From Defluviicoccus sp. (GTDB lineage Bacteria > Pseudomonadota > Alphaproteobacteria > MPNO01), in contig JAJEHI010000072.1 in NCBI GenBank assembly GCA_022823775.1, positions 1 through 64,000 on the forward strand: a DNA stretch of 64,000 nucleotides. The letters run 5' to 3'. Within the stretch, counting starts at the first letter, position 1. Each line of letters opens with the position of its first letter. Made by a program: the position numbers and the translations under genes. Below are positions 8,221 to 16,354 of this stretch, in pieces. A model generated the notes under the pieces. It saw only the letters and a program-made list of their open reading frames with translations, did not search any database and was not told the DNA's origin.

Positions 8221-9138
8221 TTATTCCTGCGTCCGCTTCGGCGCCGGCGGCTTCGGAATCTCCTTGCCGTCCAGATACTTGAACAGTTCGTTGTCGGCCG
8301 GAAGCATCAGCGTGGTATTCTTGTCGATGATGGAATCGTAACTGTCGAGCGCCCGGATGAACTTGTAGAATTCCGGGTCGTCGCGGTACGCGGCGGCCAG
8401 CGTCTCCAGCGCATCGGCTTCCGCCTTGCCGAGAATGGCCGTGGCTTCGGCATGGGCGGTCGCCATGATCTTCTCGTGCTCGTTGATGGCGAACGCCTCG
8501 ATGCCTATCGCCCGCTCCTCGCCCTCGCTGCGGTAGCGCGCGGCGATACGGGCGCGTTCGGAGATCATCCGCTGGATTACGCTGGGACGGTTCTCGGCGG
8601 GCAGTGTGTATTCGACCAGACCCGCCTTGACGACCTCGATCCCGTAATCCGACGCCGCGACGGGTTTGATCTGATCGAGGATTTCGCGGGACGCCTTGGT
8701 GATGTCCTGATGCTGGAGTCCGAGGCTTACGAAGGCATCTCTCGACTTGTTGCTGACCACGATGCCGACGCTCGCCCTGTACAGATCGCCCAGCCGCTTC
8801 ACCGCGTTGGCTTCGGTGCGGATCGCCTCGACGTACCGGACGGGATCCGAGACGCGCCACAGCAGGTAGCCGTCCACCAGAACGTTTTTCTGGTCCTCGG
8901 TGATCAGCTCCTGCTTCAGATTCATCAGCGGCCGGACCCGCCGGTCCACCTTGTAGACCACCGATATGGGCGTCGGCAGTTTGAAGTGCAGCCCGGGTTG
9001 CTTCACCGGCGGCACGATCTTGCCGAAATTGGTCAGGACGCCCTGTTCCGACTCATCGATCACGTAGTGGACGTCCCACGCGACGACGGCCGCGAGAACG
9101 ACCGCGACCGTCGTCGCGAGTTTCCTGCCTCTAGTCAT
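8221..9138 (-). CDS. SPFH/band 7 protein, HflC-like
   Basis: Protein of 305 residues, close to the usual HflC length. A single N-terminal membrane helix (about 7-22) is followed by the SPFH domain with VDRRVRPL, EDQKNVLVDGYLLWRVSDP and the YVEAI segment, all standard HflC landmarks. The helical half includes SERARIAARYRSEGEE, a conserved coiled region, and the C-terminal LPADNELFKYL motif ends as in HflC. The start overlaps the stop of the fusion gene by eight bases, implying coupled translation. With two HflK-like domains in the operon (one fused to a permease), this protein could form a three-component SPFH assembly; that is inferred. I leave the symbol blank because a second, genuine hflC may exist elsewhere. 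Confidence 0.88.
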   Translation of the reverse strand: MTRGRKLATTVAVVLAAVVAWDVHYVIDESEQGVLTNFGKIVPPVKQPGLHFKLPTPISVVYKVDRRVRPLMNLKQELITEDQKNVLVDGYLLWRVSDPVRYVEAIRTEANAVKRLGDLYRASVGIVVSNKSRDAFVSLGLQHQDITKASREILDQIKPVAASDYGIEVVKAGLVEYTLPAENRPSVIQRMISERARIAARYRSEGEERAIGIEAFAINEHEKIMATAHAEATAILGKAEADALETLAAAYRDDPEFYKFIRALDSYDSIIDKNTTLMLPADNELFKYLDGKEIPKPPAPKRTQE

Positions 9139-11464
9139 GACTGCCTCCGGCGGCTCCGGTCGCGTGCTTGTCGCCGCCCGATCGGGCGGGATGGCCGGGT
9201 CGCGGCCCGGCGGCGCCGCCCAGCGACCTCTTCCACAGCGCTACCTTGTTCAGCGTGTCCTGGTTCGGGACGATGATCTTGCTGCGACCCGAGAGCGAAG
9301 TTTCCAGCTTTTCGCGCCACAGCATGTTGTGAAGGACTTCCGGCGCTTCGCGGACGGCGCCGGCGACCATGCGGATGGCGTCGCTTTCGGCCGCGGAGGT
9401 GATGACTCGCCGTGACGCTTCGCCCCTGGCCTGCTGGACCTCGTACTCCGCGTTGCCGTGCGCGCGGGGGATCAACGACACCGTAAGGCGCTGCGCGTTG
9501 ACGATGATGCGCTCCCTGTCGTCCTGGGAACTCGAAACCTCCCGGAACGCATTCATCGCGCCGCCGACGGGACTTACGGAGAGCAGGTTCACCTTCACGA
9601 GCTCAATGGCGTCGAGCAGCGCGCTGTCCCCGCCCGGGAGCCGCTTTTCGAACACCTCCCCGATGTGATCCTGAAGCATCGCGCGTTCGACGTTCAGCAG
9701 GTTGTCCAGCGTCCGCCCCGCCACGAACTTGCGCAGCTCCTTGCGGATATTGTCGCCGATGACCTGTTCGGGGTTCGCCACGCGGTAGTGATAGACGTAA
9801 GGGTCGCTGACCCGGTACTGCACGTTCAGCGACATCGACATCAGGTTGACGTCGCCGGTGAGATACTCGCCCGCCGCGCCGCTGGTCACGGACTTAACCT
9901 CCCGGACCGGCCATTTGTCCGCCCGCGCGAACGGCCAGGGAGCGAGATAGTGAAGCCCTGGCGGCAGGTCCCGCCACGCCACCGCGCCGAACAGGCGCCC
10001 GTAGCCGACCTCGCCCGGCCGCACGACGGCGAAGCCGCTCAGCAGAAATGCGGCAACGACGGACAGCCAGACGGTCGCTCCGGCGGGCGCGCGGGGGCGC
10101 AGCAAACCCTTCAGCGGCGCACCGCCGGTCATGCGCGCCCACCATCCCTTCATCGGCCCCGACAACGGCCGCAGGTTCATGAGCAGATCCTGATAGCCGC
10201 CTTTCAGCGCCCCCGCACGGAAGCGCCAGAACATGAGCGCGAAGAGGCCGAGCGCGCCGGTCCACTGGATCACCGCCACCGCGGGCGAGTCCGACGCGTC
10301 GAGATTGACCGCGAGCGACAGGCCGAAGGCAATCATCAGGAGGTCGACGGCGATGCCCAGAGCCACCGTCACGACGACGACCGAGCCGACATAGACCGAA
10401 GCGAACCGCGCGCCGAACTGGCTGGCGACAATGGCTATCGTCCCGGTGTTGGTCGCGGGTCCCGTCATCAGGAACACCAGCGCCGCGCCCGGGCTGAACC
10501 CCTTGGCCACGAGGGCCGCGGCGATCGGCGTGCTCGCGGAGGCGCAGATGTAGAGCGGCACGCCCACCAGAACCATGACCGGATAGGACAGCCAGCGGGC
10601 GTACTCGTAGGCCATGAGGTTGTCCGGAATGGCGAGGTAGAGCAGCCCGCCCAGGATCACGCCGACCAGCAGCGCGAACAGGATGTCGTCGGCCACCTCG
10701 ACGAAACCGTAGCGCAGGATGTGCTTGCAAACCGTGGTAAAGGAGAGATCGCCGAGGTCCCGGCCCGCTTCGTCCCTGGGCGGCGCCGCGGGTTCGGGAA
10801 TCGAGAGAAACTCCCTGTAAAAATCCGGCTTGATCCACGTCATGGACCGCGCCTGGCCGATGCCCTGGTTGAGGCGGCCGAGCCATGTGACGAAGAACGC
10901 CCTGAGGGTGGCCGGGCTTATGTAGCAGTCGTCGTCGCCCGGTATGAGGGTCTTGTGGCTGTGGTCGTGGTCGTGGTCGTGATGATCGTGGTCATGGCCG
11001 TGGTCGTGGCCGTGGCCGCCGTCGGCGGGAACCGGTTCGGGGGCATCGCCGTCGCGGACCATCCCGATGCAGAAAATTCCGGCCATCACGCCGGTTATGA
11101 AACTGATGACAGGCCGGACCACGGCGGCCACCGGCCCGAAAAAGGCGTTGGTGACCAGGATCGAATCGGCGCCGGTCTCCGGCGCGGTGATCAGGAACGA
11201 CATGCAGGCCGAGCGCGACGCGCCCTTGCGCCGCATTTCGGCCACCACCGGAACCACCGAACAGCTGCAAAGCGGCATCGGCACGCCGATGGCCGCGCTG
11301 GAAGCAACGGACTTGAGACTGTCCCGGTGCAGCCATCGCAGTACAGCGTCCCGCGAGATGAACACATGGATCAATCCCGCCAGGAAAAGGCCGAGGAGCA
11401 GCATCGGCCCCAGCAGGAGAAACGAGTTCCACAGGAAATCGAGGAAAACAATCAGCTGATCCAT
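9131..11464 (-). CDS. COG0701-type permease fused to an SPFH (HflK-like) domain
   Basis: Protein of 777 residues with two parts. Residues 1-415 are a COG0701/DUF318 permease (the group that includes predicted Cu/Zn efflux proteins and ArsP): GVPMPLCSCSVVPV at 60-73, LITAPETGADS at 92-101, YICASASTPIAAAL at 305-318 and GPATNTG at 335-341. Between the two membrane halves, residues 151-170 form a His/Asp run, a likely zinc-binding loop. A further membrane helix (about 466-482) leads into an SPFH domain at about 485-720 with NVQYRVSDPYVYHY and the HflK-like EVVK-type helix. The frame is continuous with no stop or shift at the join. It is first in a five-gene operon and is preceded by two Zur-like palindromes about 170-200 bases upstream. 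Direction of transport and substrate are not shown by sequence. Confidence 0.9.
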   Translation of the reverse strand: MDQLIVFLDFLWNSFLLLGPMLLLGLFLAGLIHVFISRDAVLRWLHRDSLKSVASSAAIGVPMPLCSCSVVPVVAEMRRKGASRSACMSFLITAPETGADSILVTNAFFGPVAAVVRPVISFITGVMAGIFCIGMVRDGDAPEPVPADGGHGHDHGHDHDHHDHDHDHSHKTLIPGDDDCYISPATLRAFFVTWLGRLNQGIGQARSMTWIKPDFYREFLSIPEPAAPPRDEAGRDLGDLSFTTVCKHILRYGFVEVADDILFALLVGVILGGLLYLAIPDNLMAYEYARWLSYPVMVLVGVPLYICASASTPIAAALVAKGFSPGAALVFLMTGPATNTGTIAIVASQFGARFASVYVGSVVVVTVALGIAVDLLMIAFGLSLAVNLDASDSPAVAVIQWTGALGLFALMFWRFRAGALKGGYQDLLMNLRPLSGPMKGWWARMTGGAPLKGLLRPRAPAGATVWLSVVAAFLLSGFAVVRPGEVGYGRLFGAVAWRDLPPGLHYLAPWPFARADKWPVREVKSVTSGAAGEYLTGDVNLMSMSLNVQYRVSDPYVYHYRVANPEQVIGDNIRKELRKFVAGRTLDNLLNVERAMLQDHIGEVFEKRLPGGDSALLDAIELVKVNLLSVSPVGGAMNAFREVSSSQDDRERIIVNAQRLTVSLIPRAHGNAEYEVQQARGEASRRVITSAAESDAIRMVAGAVREAPEVLHNMLWREKLETSLSGRSKIIVPNQDTLNKVALWKRSLGGAAGPRPGHPARSGGDKHATGAAGGSHD
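10951..11012 (-). repeat. His/Asp-coding low-complexity stretch in the permease gene
   Basis: A run of near-repeats of gtggtc and gtcgtg on the plus strand encodes alternating His and Asp (protein residues 151-170). It lies between the two permease halves and is most simply read as a metal-binding loop rather than an independent repeat element. Confidence 0.8.
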
Positions 11465-11617
11465 GGCGCTTTCTCCGTCGCCTGTTGCAAGCCGAAGAAT
11501 ATAGCCAGCTTGCCGACTCCAGCCCGACTCAATTCGCGAGGCGTTGTGTTTATTGGACTATTTTACACGGACAAAATCTACTTGGACATCTTGCAATCAC
11601 AATATTTCCGTCAATTT

Positions 11618-11660
11618 AATGATATAATATTATAGTTAATAAGATGATATAATATCACCT
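11618..11660. promoter_or_regulatory. Two Zur-like palindromes upstream of the permease-SPFH operon
   Basis: Within an AT-rich gap, the 13-mer TGATATAATATCA at 11645-11657 is a perfect inverted repeat; shifted by one base, GATATAATATCAC agrees with the GTTATA-N-TATAAC Zur core at 10 of 12 defined positions. A second imperfect palindrome, TGATATAATATTA, lies at 11620-11632, 25 bases away. The resemblance to the site before znuA suggests common control by Zur. The sites are about 160-185 bases upstream of the start at 11464, so the promoter would have to lie between 11464 and about 11660; AT-rich candidates occur around 11560-11600. The regulator is inferred. Confidence 0.5.
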
Positions 11661-11689
11661 TTCGGTCAACGGCGCGACCAAGATCCCCG

Positions 11690-11942
11690 AGATGACACTC
11701 TTTCACGGTAACGACGAACAATCCGGACATGTCAGTACTGATGTTAATGGTGCCTGCAATGCCACCCCGTCTGGTGAAGGGTGCCAGGTGGAAGGGGGTC
11801 GCCAAGTTCCGTTGGTTTCCGACGGCGGGGTGAAAGAGCCGCGATCCGAGCTGTACCGGGCGCGAACCTTCGCATGCGGTCCGGGCTACCGCAGGACCTA
11901 TGGCGAGACACGAACGAAGCACTTGTCGGAAGCCTCTTCACC
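11690..11942. other. Unrecognised non-coding segment next to the transposase remnant
   Basis: About 250 bases of lower coding quality between the Zur-like sites and the IS630 remnant. Short frames exist but none has a ribosome-binding site or a family resemblance. The base composition changes sharply from the AT-rich operator region to GC-rich sequence with internal complementarity. It may be the remains of a mobile element such as a structured intron, but I cannot identify it. Confidence 0.3.
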
Positions 11943-12619
11943 TAACATGCATCCTTCGCGAGCGCGTTGTCCGGGCTCACCTGGCGGGCGAGCCGATCCG
12001 CTCGATTGCGGCGCGCTCGGCGTCAGCGTTTCCTCGGTGCCCAAATGGGTTGCACGGTGGTCGTCGAGACGCCGCATTTGACGATCGACCGGTTGCAGGA
12101 TCTGCCGGCGACGCAAGGGATCGCGGTGTGCCGCGACTCGATCTGGCGGCTCCTCGGGCGCGCGGGGCTGCGCCTTAAAATAATTCTGTTCGCCCATGAG
12201 CAGACGCGCGCCGCAGTGGCCCGCAAGCGGGCCCGGTGGCAGACGCTCAGGTGCCGGCTGGAGGCGGACAGCCTGATGTTCGTCGATGGTGAGGATGCTT
12301 CCAGGCCTGGATCGAGCAATTCCTCGTCCCAACGCCGAGGCCCGGCGACATCGTCCTCCTCGACAACCTCGCCAGCCACAAAGGAAGACCGGTCCGCCAG
12401 GCAATCCGCGGCGCCGGCGCGAAGCTGTGGTTCCTGCCGCCTTACTCGCAAGACCTCAACCCGATCGAACAGGCCTTCGCAAAGATCAAGCATTGGATGC
12501 GCGATGCCCAGAAGCGTACCCCCGAAGACGCCTGCGACCACCTCGGAACCCTCATCGATTCCATCCAACCCCAAGAGTGCCGCAACTACATCCAAAACGC
12601 AGGATACGCTTCCGTCTAA
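11943..12619 (+). pseudogene. IS630-family transposase remnant, frameshifted and internally deleted
   Basis: Reading across frames gives pieces of an IS630-type transposase. LRERVVRAHLAGEPIRSIAA, part of the N-terminal helix-turn-helix, lies near 11953. A frame change leads to LGVSVSSVPKWVARW near 12030. Another frame carries DSIWRLLGRAGLRLK and FAHEQTR near 12140-12210, up to LMFVDGED. After a gap of roughly 60 missing codons that normally hold the second catalytic region, [42 protein letters not shown] and the C-terminal [13 protein letters not shown] end follow at 12305-12619. The DDE centre is therefore incomplete and the element cannot move itself. I did not define terminal inverted repeats. 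Confidence 0.82.
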
Positions 12620-12762
12620 AACGGATACGTGCCAGCCGTTGGCCAGCCCGAGTCGGGCGTATGCAAGGCCTCTTGGGCGTCCAAACGGCCGGCGCGGCGG
12701 CAAGCTCTCTCACCCGGCATGCCGCCGCGCACGGCGGCACCGACCCGACGGCCGATCGGCCT

Positions 12763-13779
12763 TCAGCCGATGCGGGTCCGAAGGATGCCGATTCCGTCGA
12801 CCTCGCACTCGACCGCGTCGCCGGGCTTGAGCCACCAGGGCTCGTCGTCCTCTTCGTTGAGCGGCAAACGCAGCCCGACAACCCGGCCCAGCCGGCCAGC
12901 CTCGTCGGCGATGGCGGTCGCCTCGGACAGGGAGAGGCGGCGCACGGACGAGAGAAAAGCCCACTGGTCGGCATGGGGCTCGAAACTGTCGTCCAGAAAG
13001 ACGGTGTTGCCGTCCTCGCGCGGACTGCCCTGCAGCGGCAGCGCGATAAGATTGCCGAAGCCGCCCGCGGGCACGGTGTCCTGGCTCGGGAAGAACCGGT
13101 CGCAGGACGCGAACCCGATATCCGGGTTGCGCTCCATCGTCTCGGTGATCAGATGGGCGCCGAGACGGCGTGCGAGGGCGGCGGGGACCGGCTCGGCGAA
13201 GAAAATGCAGACATGCCCGCCATTGCCCGAACGCGAGCGTTCGAGAGCCGCCGGCACGTCCTTCGAGCGGCAGGCTTCAAGAAAGGCGCCCGCGTCCCGC
13301 TGCCAGCTCGCCTTGTCGAAGTCGGCGGCGAGAAACCGGCAGGTGTCGTCCGAAAGCATGGGATAGACGCCGATCGTGTGGCGGCCGCGCAGATGCCCGT
13401 CGATCGCCTCGTCCGTTACCTCCCGGAACGCCCGGTTGGGACAGGAGCCGCACTTGACGCGCGGCTTGCCGCAGATGCGGGGCGCCCACTCATTGGCGCA
13501 GACTGGCGCATAGCCCGCCTTGCCTGTCCTGGCGTTGTCCCAGCGCTTCGGATAGATGTCCTCGCGGCCGCGAAACAGGGATCTGAACAGCGCGATCTTG
13601 TCGTGCGCCGACGAACGGTTGGTGATCGGTCCCGCGGACGGCAGGACGTCCTTCAACGCGGTGGGCGGATTCCCAATCTCAGCGAGACGGGCCTCAAGGG
13701 TCGCCTTCTCGGCCTCAAGACGCGCAAGCCGCTCGCGTATGAGCGCGGCTTCCTCGTCGTGGGATGAAGCGTGCGCCAA
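12763..13779 (-). pseudogene. Truncated TOTE-type primase (AEP domain) run into the end of an FAH gene
   Basis: A frame of 338 residues from a TTG preceded by GGGGA; the codons upstream have no family resemblance. After a coiled segment (RERLARLEAEKATLEARLAE) comes FRSLFRGREDIYPKRW, a zinc-ribbon stretch (ICGKPRVKCGSCPNRAF), the metal-binding FLAADFDK (D-x-D) and SGNGGHVCIFF motifs of the archaeo-eukaryotic primase domain found in TOTE-type primase-helicases. The protein should continue into a superfamily II helicase of several hundred residues. Instead, after LPLNEEDDEP it ends in WWLKPGDAVECEVDGIGILR, which is the closing segment of fumarylacetoacetate hydrolases. This looks like a deletion joining two genes at about 12838. 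The primase part may still be expressed but the original multi-domain protein is lost. Confidence 0.8.
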
Positions 13780-14074
13780 CTTGTCCCCGTTTCGTAGATC
13801 CGTCCGCACATGCCGGCGAGGGAGCAGGATAGTGCGCCCCGAAAGCCCCGGTAAATGTCGCCACCGCCGCATACGGTTCCCACGTGTGGGCGCCGGTGGG
13901 CTACTCGTGGGACGAAGGGTGGAACGGCGGTCTGGTCCGCGGCCCGCATGCGGCCTTGCCGATGGGCAAGACGGTAAAAGTCGTCGCACGAACCCTTCGC
14001 GGAAACCAGGCTGTCCGGGCCTTGTGGATGCTTGGGCGACGATGCCGTTTCACACACCGGAGGCGTTATCGGTT
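13780..14074. other. Gap between primase remnant and TPP decarboxylase operon
   Basis: About 295 bases with no convincing gene. A short minus-strand frame at 13811 begins MCGRI but loses any resemblance to a known family directly afterwards. No hairpin followed by a T run was seen. Confidence 0.5.
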
Positions 14075-14677
14075 TCACACCCGCGCGTCGAAGATCCTCA
14101 CGCCGTAGGTGCGCTCGAGATAGCGGCCGAAGCGGAACTTGCACTCGGGGCCGTCCATTGGCGGGTCGGGCAGCGCGCCGCCCAGCGGTTCGACGTCGAG
14201 CACCACGAACGCCTCGCCGTTGACCCGCTCCACCTCGTCCATGCCGTCGCGCAGGTCGCCGAGCGTGCCGAACCGGAACACGTTCCTGAGCCCGCAGGCG
14301 CGGGCGAGCGCGGCGTAGTCGGTCTCGCCCGCGTCCGCCATCCCGACCTCGAACGTCGCGCCGTAGACCCCGTTGTCGACCAGGAAGTGCGTCAGGTTGG
14401 GAAGACCGAGCCGGCGCTCCACCGTCAGCATCCCGGGGTTCATCAGGAACGCGCCGTCGCCCGAGAACGCCCACACGTTGGCCCGGGGGATGCCGTAGGC
14501 GATGCCGGCGGCGAACAGCGAGGCGAGGCTCATCGAGGCTTCGAGGTAGAATACCCTCTCGGTTTCGCCGGTGAGCTTCCACCACATCTCGGACGCGTTG
14601 CCGGCCGAGGTGACGACGACCTGGTCGGTCCAGCGCTCCACCAGATGGGCGAAGCAGGCCTCCATCTCCATCGCCAT
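14075..14677 (-). CDS. Split TPP-dependent decarboxylase, beta (C-terminal) subunit
   Basis: Protein of 200 residues matching the TPP-binding half of sulfopyruvate/phosphonopyruvate decarboxylases (ComE type). The diphosphate/Mg motif runs from GDGAFLMN (73-80) to DN (101-102). The start is fixed by a TGATG junction with the alpha subunit upstream. Together with the alpha subunit it would decarboxylate a 2-oxo acid; the true substrate cannot be read from sequence and sulfopyruvate is only one candidate. It is the last gene of an aldolase-alpha-beta operon. Confidence 0.82.
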   Translation of the reverse strand: MAMEMEACFAHLVERWTDQVVVTSAGNASEMWWKLTGETERVFYLEASMSLASLFAAGIAYGIPRANVWAFSGDGAFLMNPGMLTVERRLGLPNLTHFLVDNGVYGATFEVGMADAGETDYAALARACGLRNVFRFGTLGDLRDGMDEVERVNGEAFVVLDVEPLGGALPDPPMDGPECKFRFGRYLERTYGVRIFDARV

Positions 14678-15195
14678 CAGGGGCTCTCCCCGTAGAGCAG
14701 GTCGCGGGTGAAGCCGACCACCACGGGCCGCGAGATCGTCCGGGCGTGGGCCACCGCGCGGCGGATCTCGCCCAGCCGGTCGCGCCGTTCGATCACCGTG
14801 TAGGGAAGGTCGATCGACTGCATCACCGGTTCGAGATAGAGCCCGTTCGAGACGTGGAACTTGGCGCGGTCGCCCAGCCTGCCCCGCATGGTGATGAAGA
14901 TCGTCATCGGCACCATGTAGGTGTAGTTGATCTTGGTGATCGCGTAGATGCAGGTCATCAGCCCGGACGCGCCCATCAGGGCGAGCGAGCCCTTGCCGCC
15001 GAAAAACGCCCCAGAGCACAGCCCGATCGCCGATTCCTCGCGGTTGACCGGGATGTGGTCGAAGCGCGCGTCGGCCTCGAACGCCTCGATCAGCGCGGCG
15101 ATCCAGCCGTCGGGCAGGCTGGCGACCAGCTCGATTCCCGATTGCGCCGCCTGCTCGGCGATCGCGGCGGCGACCTCCCGGTCGGGACCCGCCAT
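14677..15195 (-). CDS. Split TPP-dependent decarboxylase, alpha (N-terminal) subunit
   Basis: Protein of 172 residues corresponding to the PYR domain of ComD-like decarboxylases. The conserved glutamate that activates thiamine diphosphate is in PVNREESAIGLCSGAFFGG (E53 or E54), followed by a GSLALMGASGLM helix. It needs the beta subunit, with which it shares a one-base overlap. It follows the class II aldolase gene by nine bases, so the three are one transcription unit. A second alpha/beta pair lies at 22807-23921. Confidence 0.8.
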   Translation of the reverse strand: MAGPDREVAAAIAEQAAQSGIELVASLPDGWIAALIEAFEADARFDHIPVNREESAIGLCSGAFFGGKGSLALMGASGLMTCIYAITKINYTYMVPMTIFITMRGRLGDRAKFHVSNGLYLEPVMQSIDLPYTVIERRDRLGEIRRAVAHARTISRPVVVGFTRDLLYGESP

Positions 15196-15204
15196 GTCCG
15201 CCCC

Positions 15205-15921
15205 CTAGAGGTCGCTCACCCCGGCGCGGTGGCGGAGATACTGCCACGCCCGGTTGACCGATATTTCGCTGGTGAAGGTCGCCGAGCAATGCTCGATCTC
15301 GGCGTCCGAGAGATATGTGACCTCGCCCATCCGCATCGCCTGCGCCTGCAGCTCGGCGGCGACCTGGAGATAGACCGACGTCATCGTCGCTTGCTGGTGC
15401 GACGTGCCGGCGACCGCGCAGCCGTGGCCCCGCATCAGCGCCACCCGGTTGCCGCCGAGGCAGTCCGCGAGGTCGCGCCCCTGCTCCATGTTGACGACCA
15501 GGAGGTTGGTGTCGCCGAACCTGTCGCGGATATCCCAGACCGGGATGTCGGCGCCGATCGACGCTCCGACATGGATGATCGGGCGCAGCCTGATCCCGGT
15601 CACCCCGAAGGGGATGACGGCGTGCGAGTGGTTGTGGACCACCGAGTTGACGTCGGGTCGCTTCTCGTAGATCGCGCCGTGGATGAAGCGCTCGGCATAG
15701 GGAACCCGGCCCGAGTCGTCGACCGGCTCGCCGTCGAGGGTGAACTCCATGATGTCGTCGAGCGTGACCAGCTCCGGCGCGCGCGAGCACGACATCAGAT
15801 AGCGCTCCGGATTGCCGGGGTGACGCACGGTGACATGGCCGTAAGCGTCGACCACCCCCTCGCGCGCCAATATGCGGTTGGCGACCACCACGTCGCGCAT
15901 GGCCTGCAGCACATCGCTCAT
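15205..15921 (-). CDS. Class II aldolase/adducin family protein
   Basis: Protein of 238 residues starting MSDVLQAM; an in-frame upstream extension is Arg-rich and unlikely. Class II aldolases (fuculose- and ribulose-phosphate enzymes) use a divalent metal bound by histidines: VVHNHSHAVIP around residue 97 supplies the HxH pair, and MRGHGCAV a third histidine around residue 165. The N-terminal AYGHVTVRHP segment also fits. It heads the operon with the split TPP decarboxylase, which suggests a pathway where a carbonyl compound is cleaved and a 2-oxo acid decarboxylated, or where this protein is itself a decarboxylase (several family members are). Substrate unknown. Confidence 0.85.
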   Translation of the reverse strand: MSDVLQAMRDVVVANRILAREGVVDAYGHVTVRHPGNPERYLMSCSRAPELVTLDDIMEFTLDGEPVDDSGRVPYAERFIHGAIYEKRPDVNSVVHNHSHAVIPFGVTGIRLRPIIHVGASIGADIPVWDIRDRFGDTNLLVVNMEQGRDLADCLGGNRVALMRGHGCAVAGTSHQQATMTSVYLQVAAELQAQAMRMGEVTYLSDAEIEHCSATFTSEISVNRAWQYLRHRAGVSDL

Positions 15922-16225
15922 TCTGGAAACTCCTCTGGCTGGCCTCCGACGAATGCCTCGCGGCGGTCTTACCATGCCGCGCTCCGCCGCGCGACCCGCC
16001 GCGCCGTCCGGACCCCGCCGCAGCTTGCGCCAGATCGATCGGCAGTCCGCCCGGATGTCCTACAGGCAGGGTTCCCGTCCGGCTCCTCCTCCGAGCTTTA
16101 TAAGAATTTCTAATGATATCCCATAAATAACGGTATTGGTTTTTATGATCCTTCGCGGCTAAAAGTCACAAGAAGACTTCTACGGGCATCCCGTCCGCGA
16201 ACGTCTTGCGCAGGGAGGAACCGAT
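15922..16225. promoter_or_regulatory. Divergent regulatory region between aldolase and OxyR-like genes
   Basis: The part from about 16090 to 16165 is markedly AT-rich (including taatgatatcccataaata), unlike its surroundings, and is the likely place for promoters and a LysR-type operator. I cannot define the binding site. No gene is evident up to the small frame at 16226. Confidence 0.4.
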
Positions 16226-16327
16226 ATGAGCGGGAAGGAGAAGCCGCGGTCCGGGACTTCCCATACGGCGGGAAGGGCAGCGGGAACGCCCGGGAAACGT
16301 AGGCCGAAGAAAGCGCCGCCGGGATAG
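16226..16327 (+). CDS. Possible 33-residue basic small protein before the OxyR-like gene
   Basis: An ATG frame of 33 codons with a strong ribosome-binding site (CAGGGAGGAACC) eight bases upstream, ending 27 bases before the LysR-type gene. The peptide, beginning MSGKEKPRSGTS, is rich in Lys, Arg, Gly and Pro and has no recognisable domain. It could be a leader peptide or a genuine small protein. The good Shine-Dalgarno site is the main support. Confidence 0.35.
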   Translation: MSGKEKPRSGTSHTAGRAAGTPGKRRPKKAPPG

Positions 16328-16354
16328 GGGACGTCGGCGCGGGAGGATGGAGCC

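Noticed and set aside
10951-11012. CRISPR-like or VNTR tandem repeat
   Set aside because: The repeats are in-frame His/Asp codons in the loop of the permease; no spacers are present.
8221-11464. Housekeeping hflK-hflC locus
   Set aside because: The usual hfq-hflX context is absent, one HflK domain is fused to a permease, and an extra HflK-like protein is present.
9458-11635. Long plus-strand open frame opposite the permease-SPFH gene
   Set aside because: Arg/His/Asp-rich antisense shadow of a high-GC gene with no membrane helices or family motifs.
12286-13767. Plus-strand frame of almost 500 codons across the IS630 remnant and the primase gene
   Set aside because: Runs through two unrelated genes, one on the other strand, with no domain match.
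13653-13811. Minus-strand frame starting MCGRI, like SRAP (HMCES/YedK) peptidases
   Set aside because: Only the first five residues match; the rest has no SRAP motif and overlaps the primase frame.
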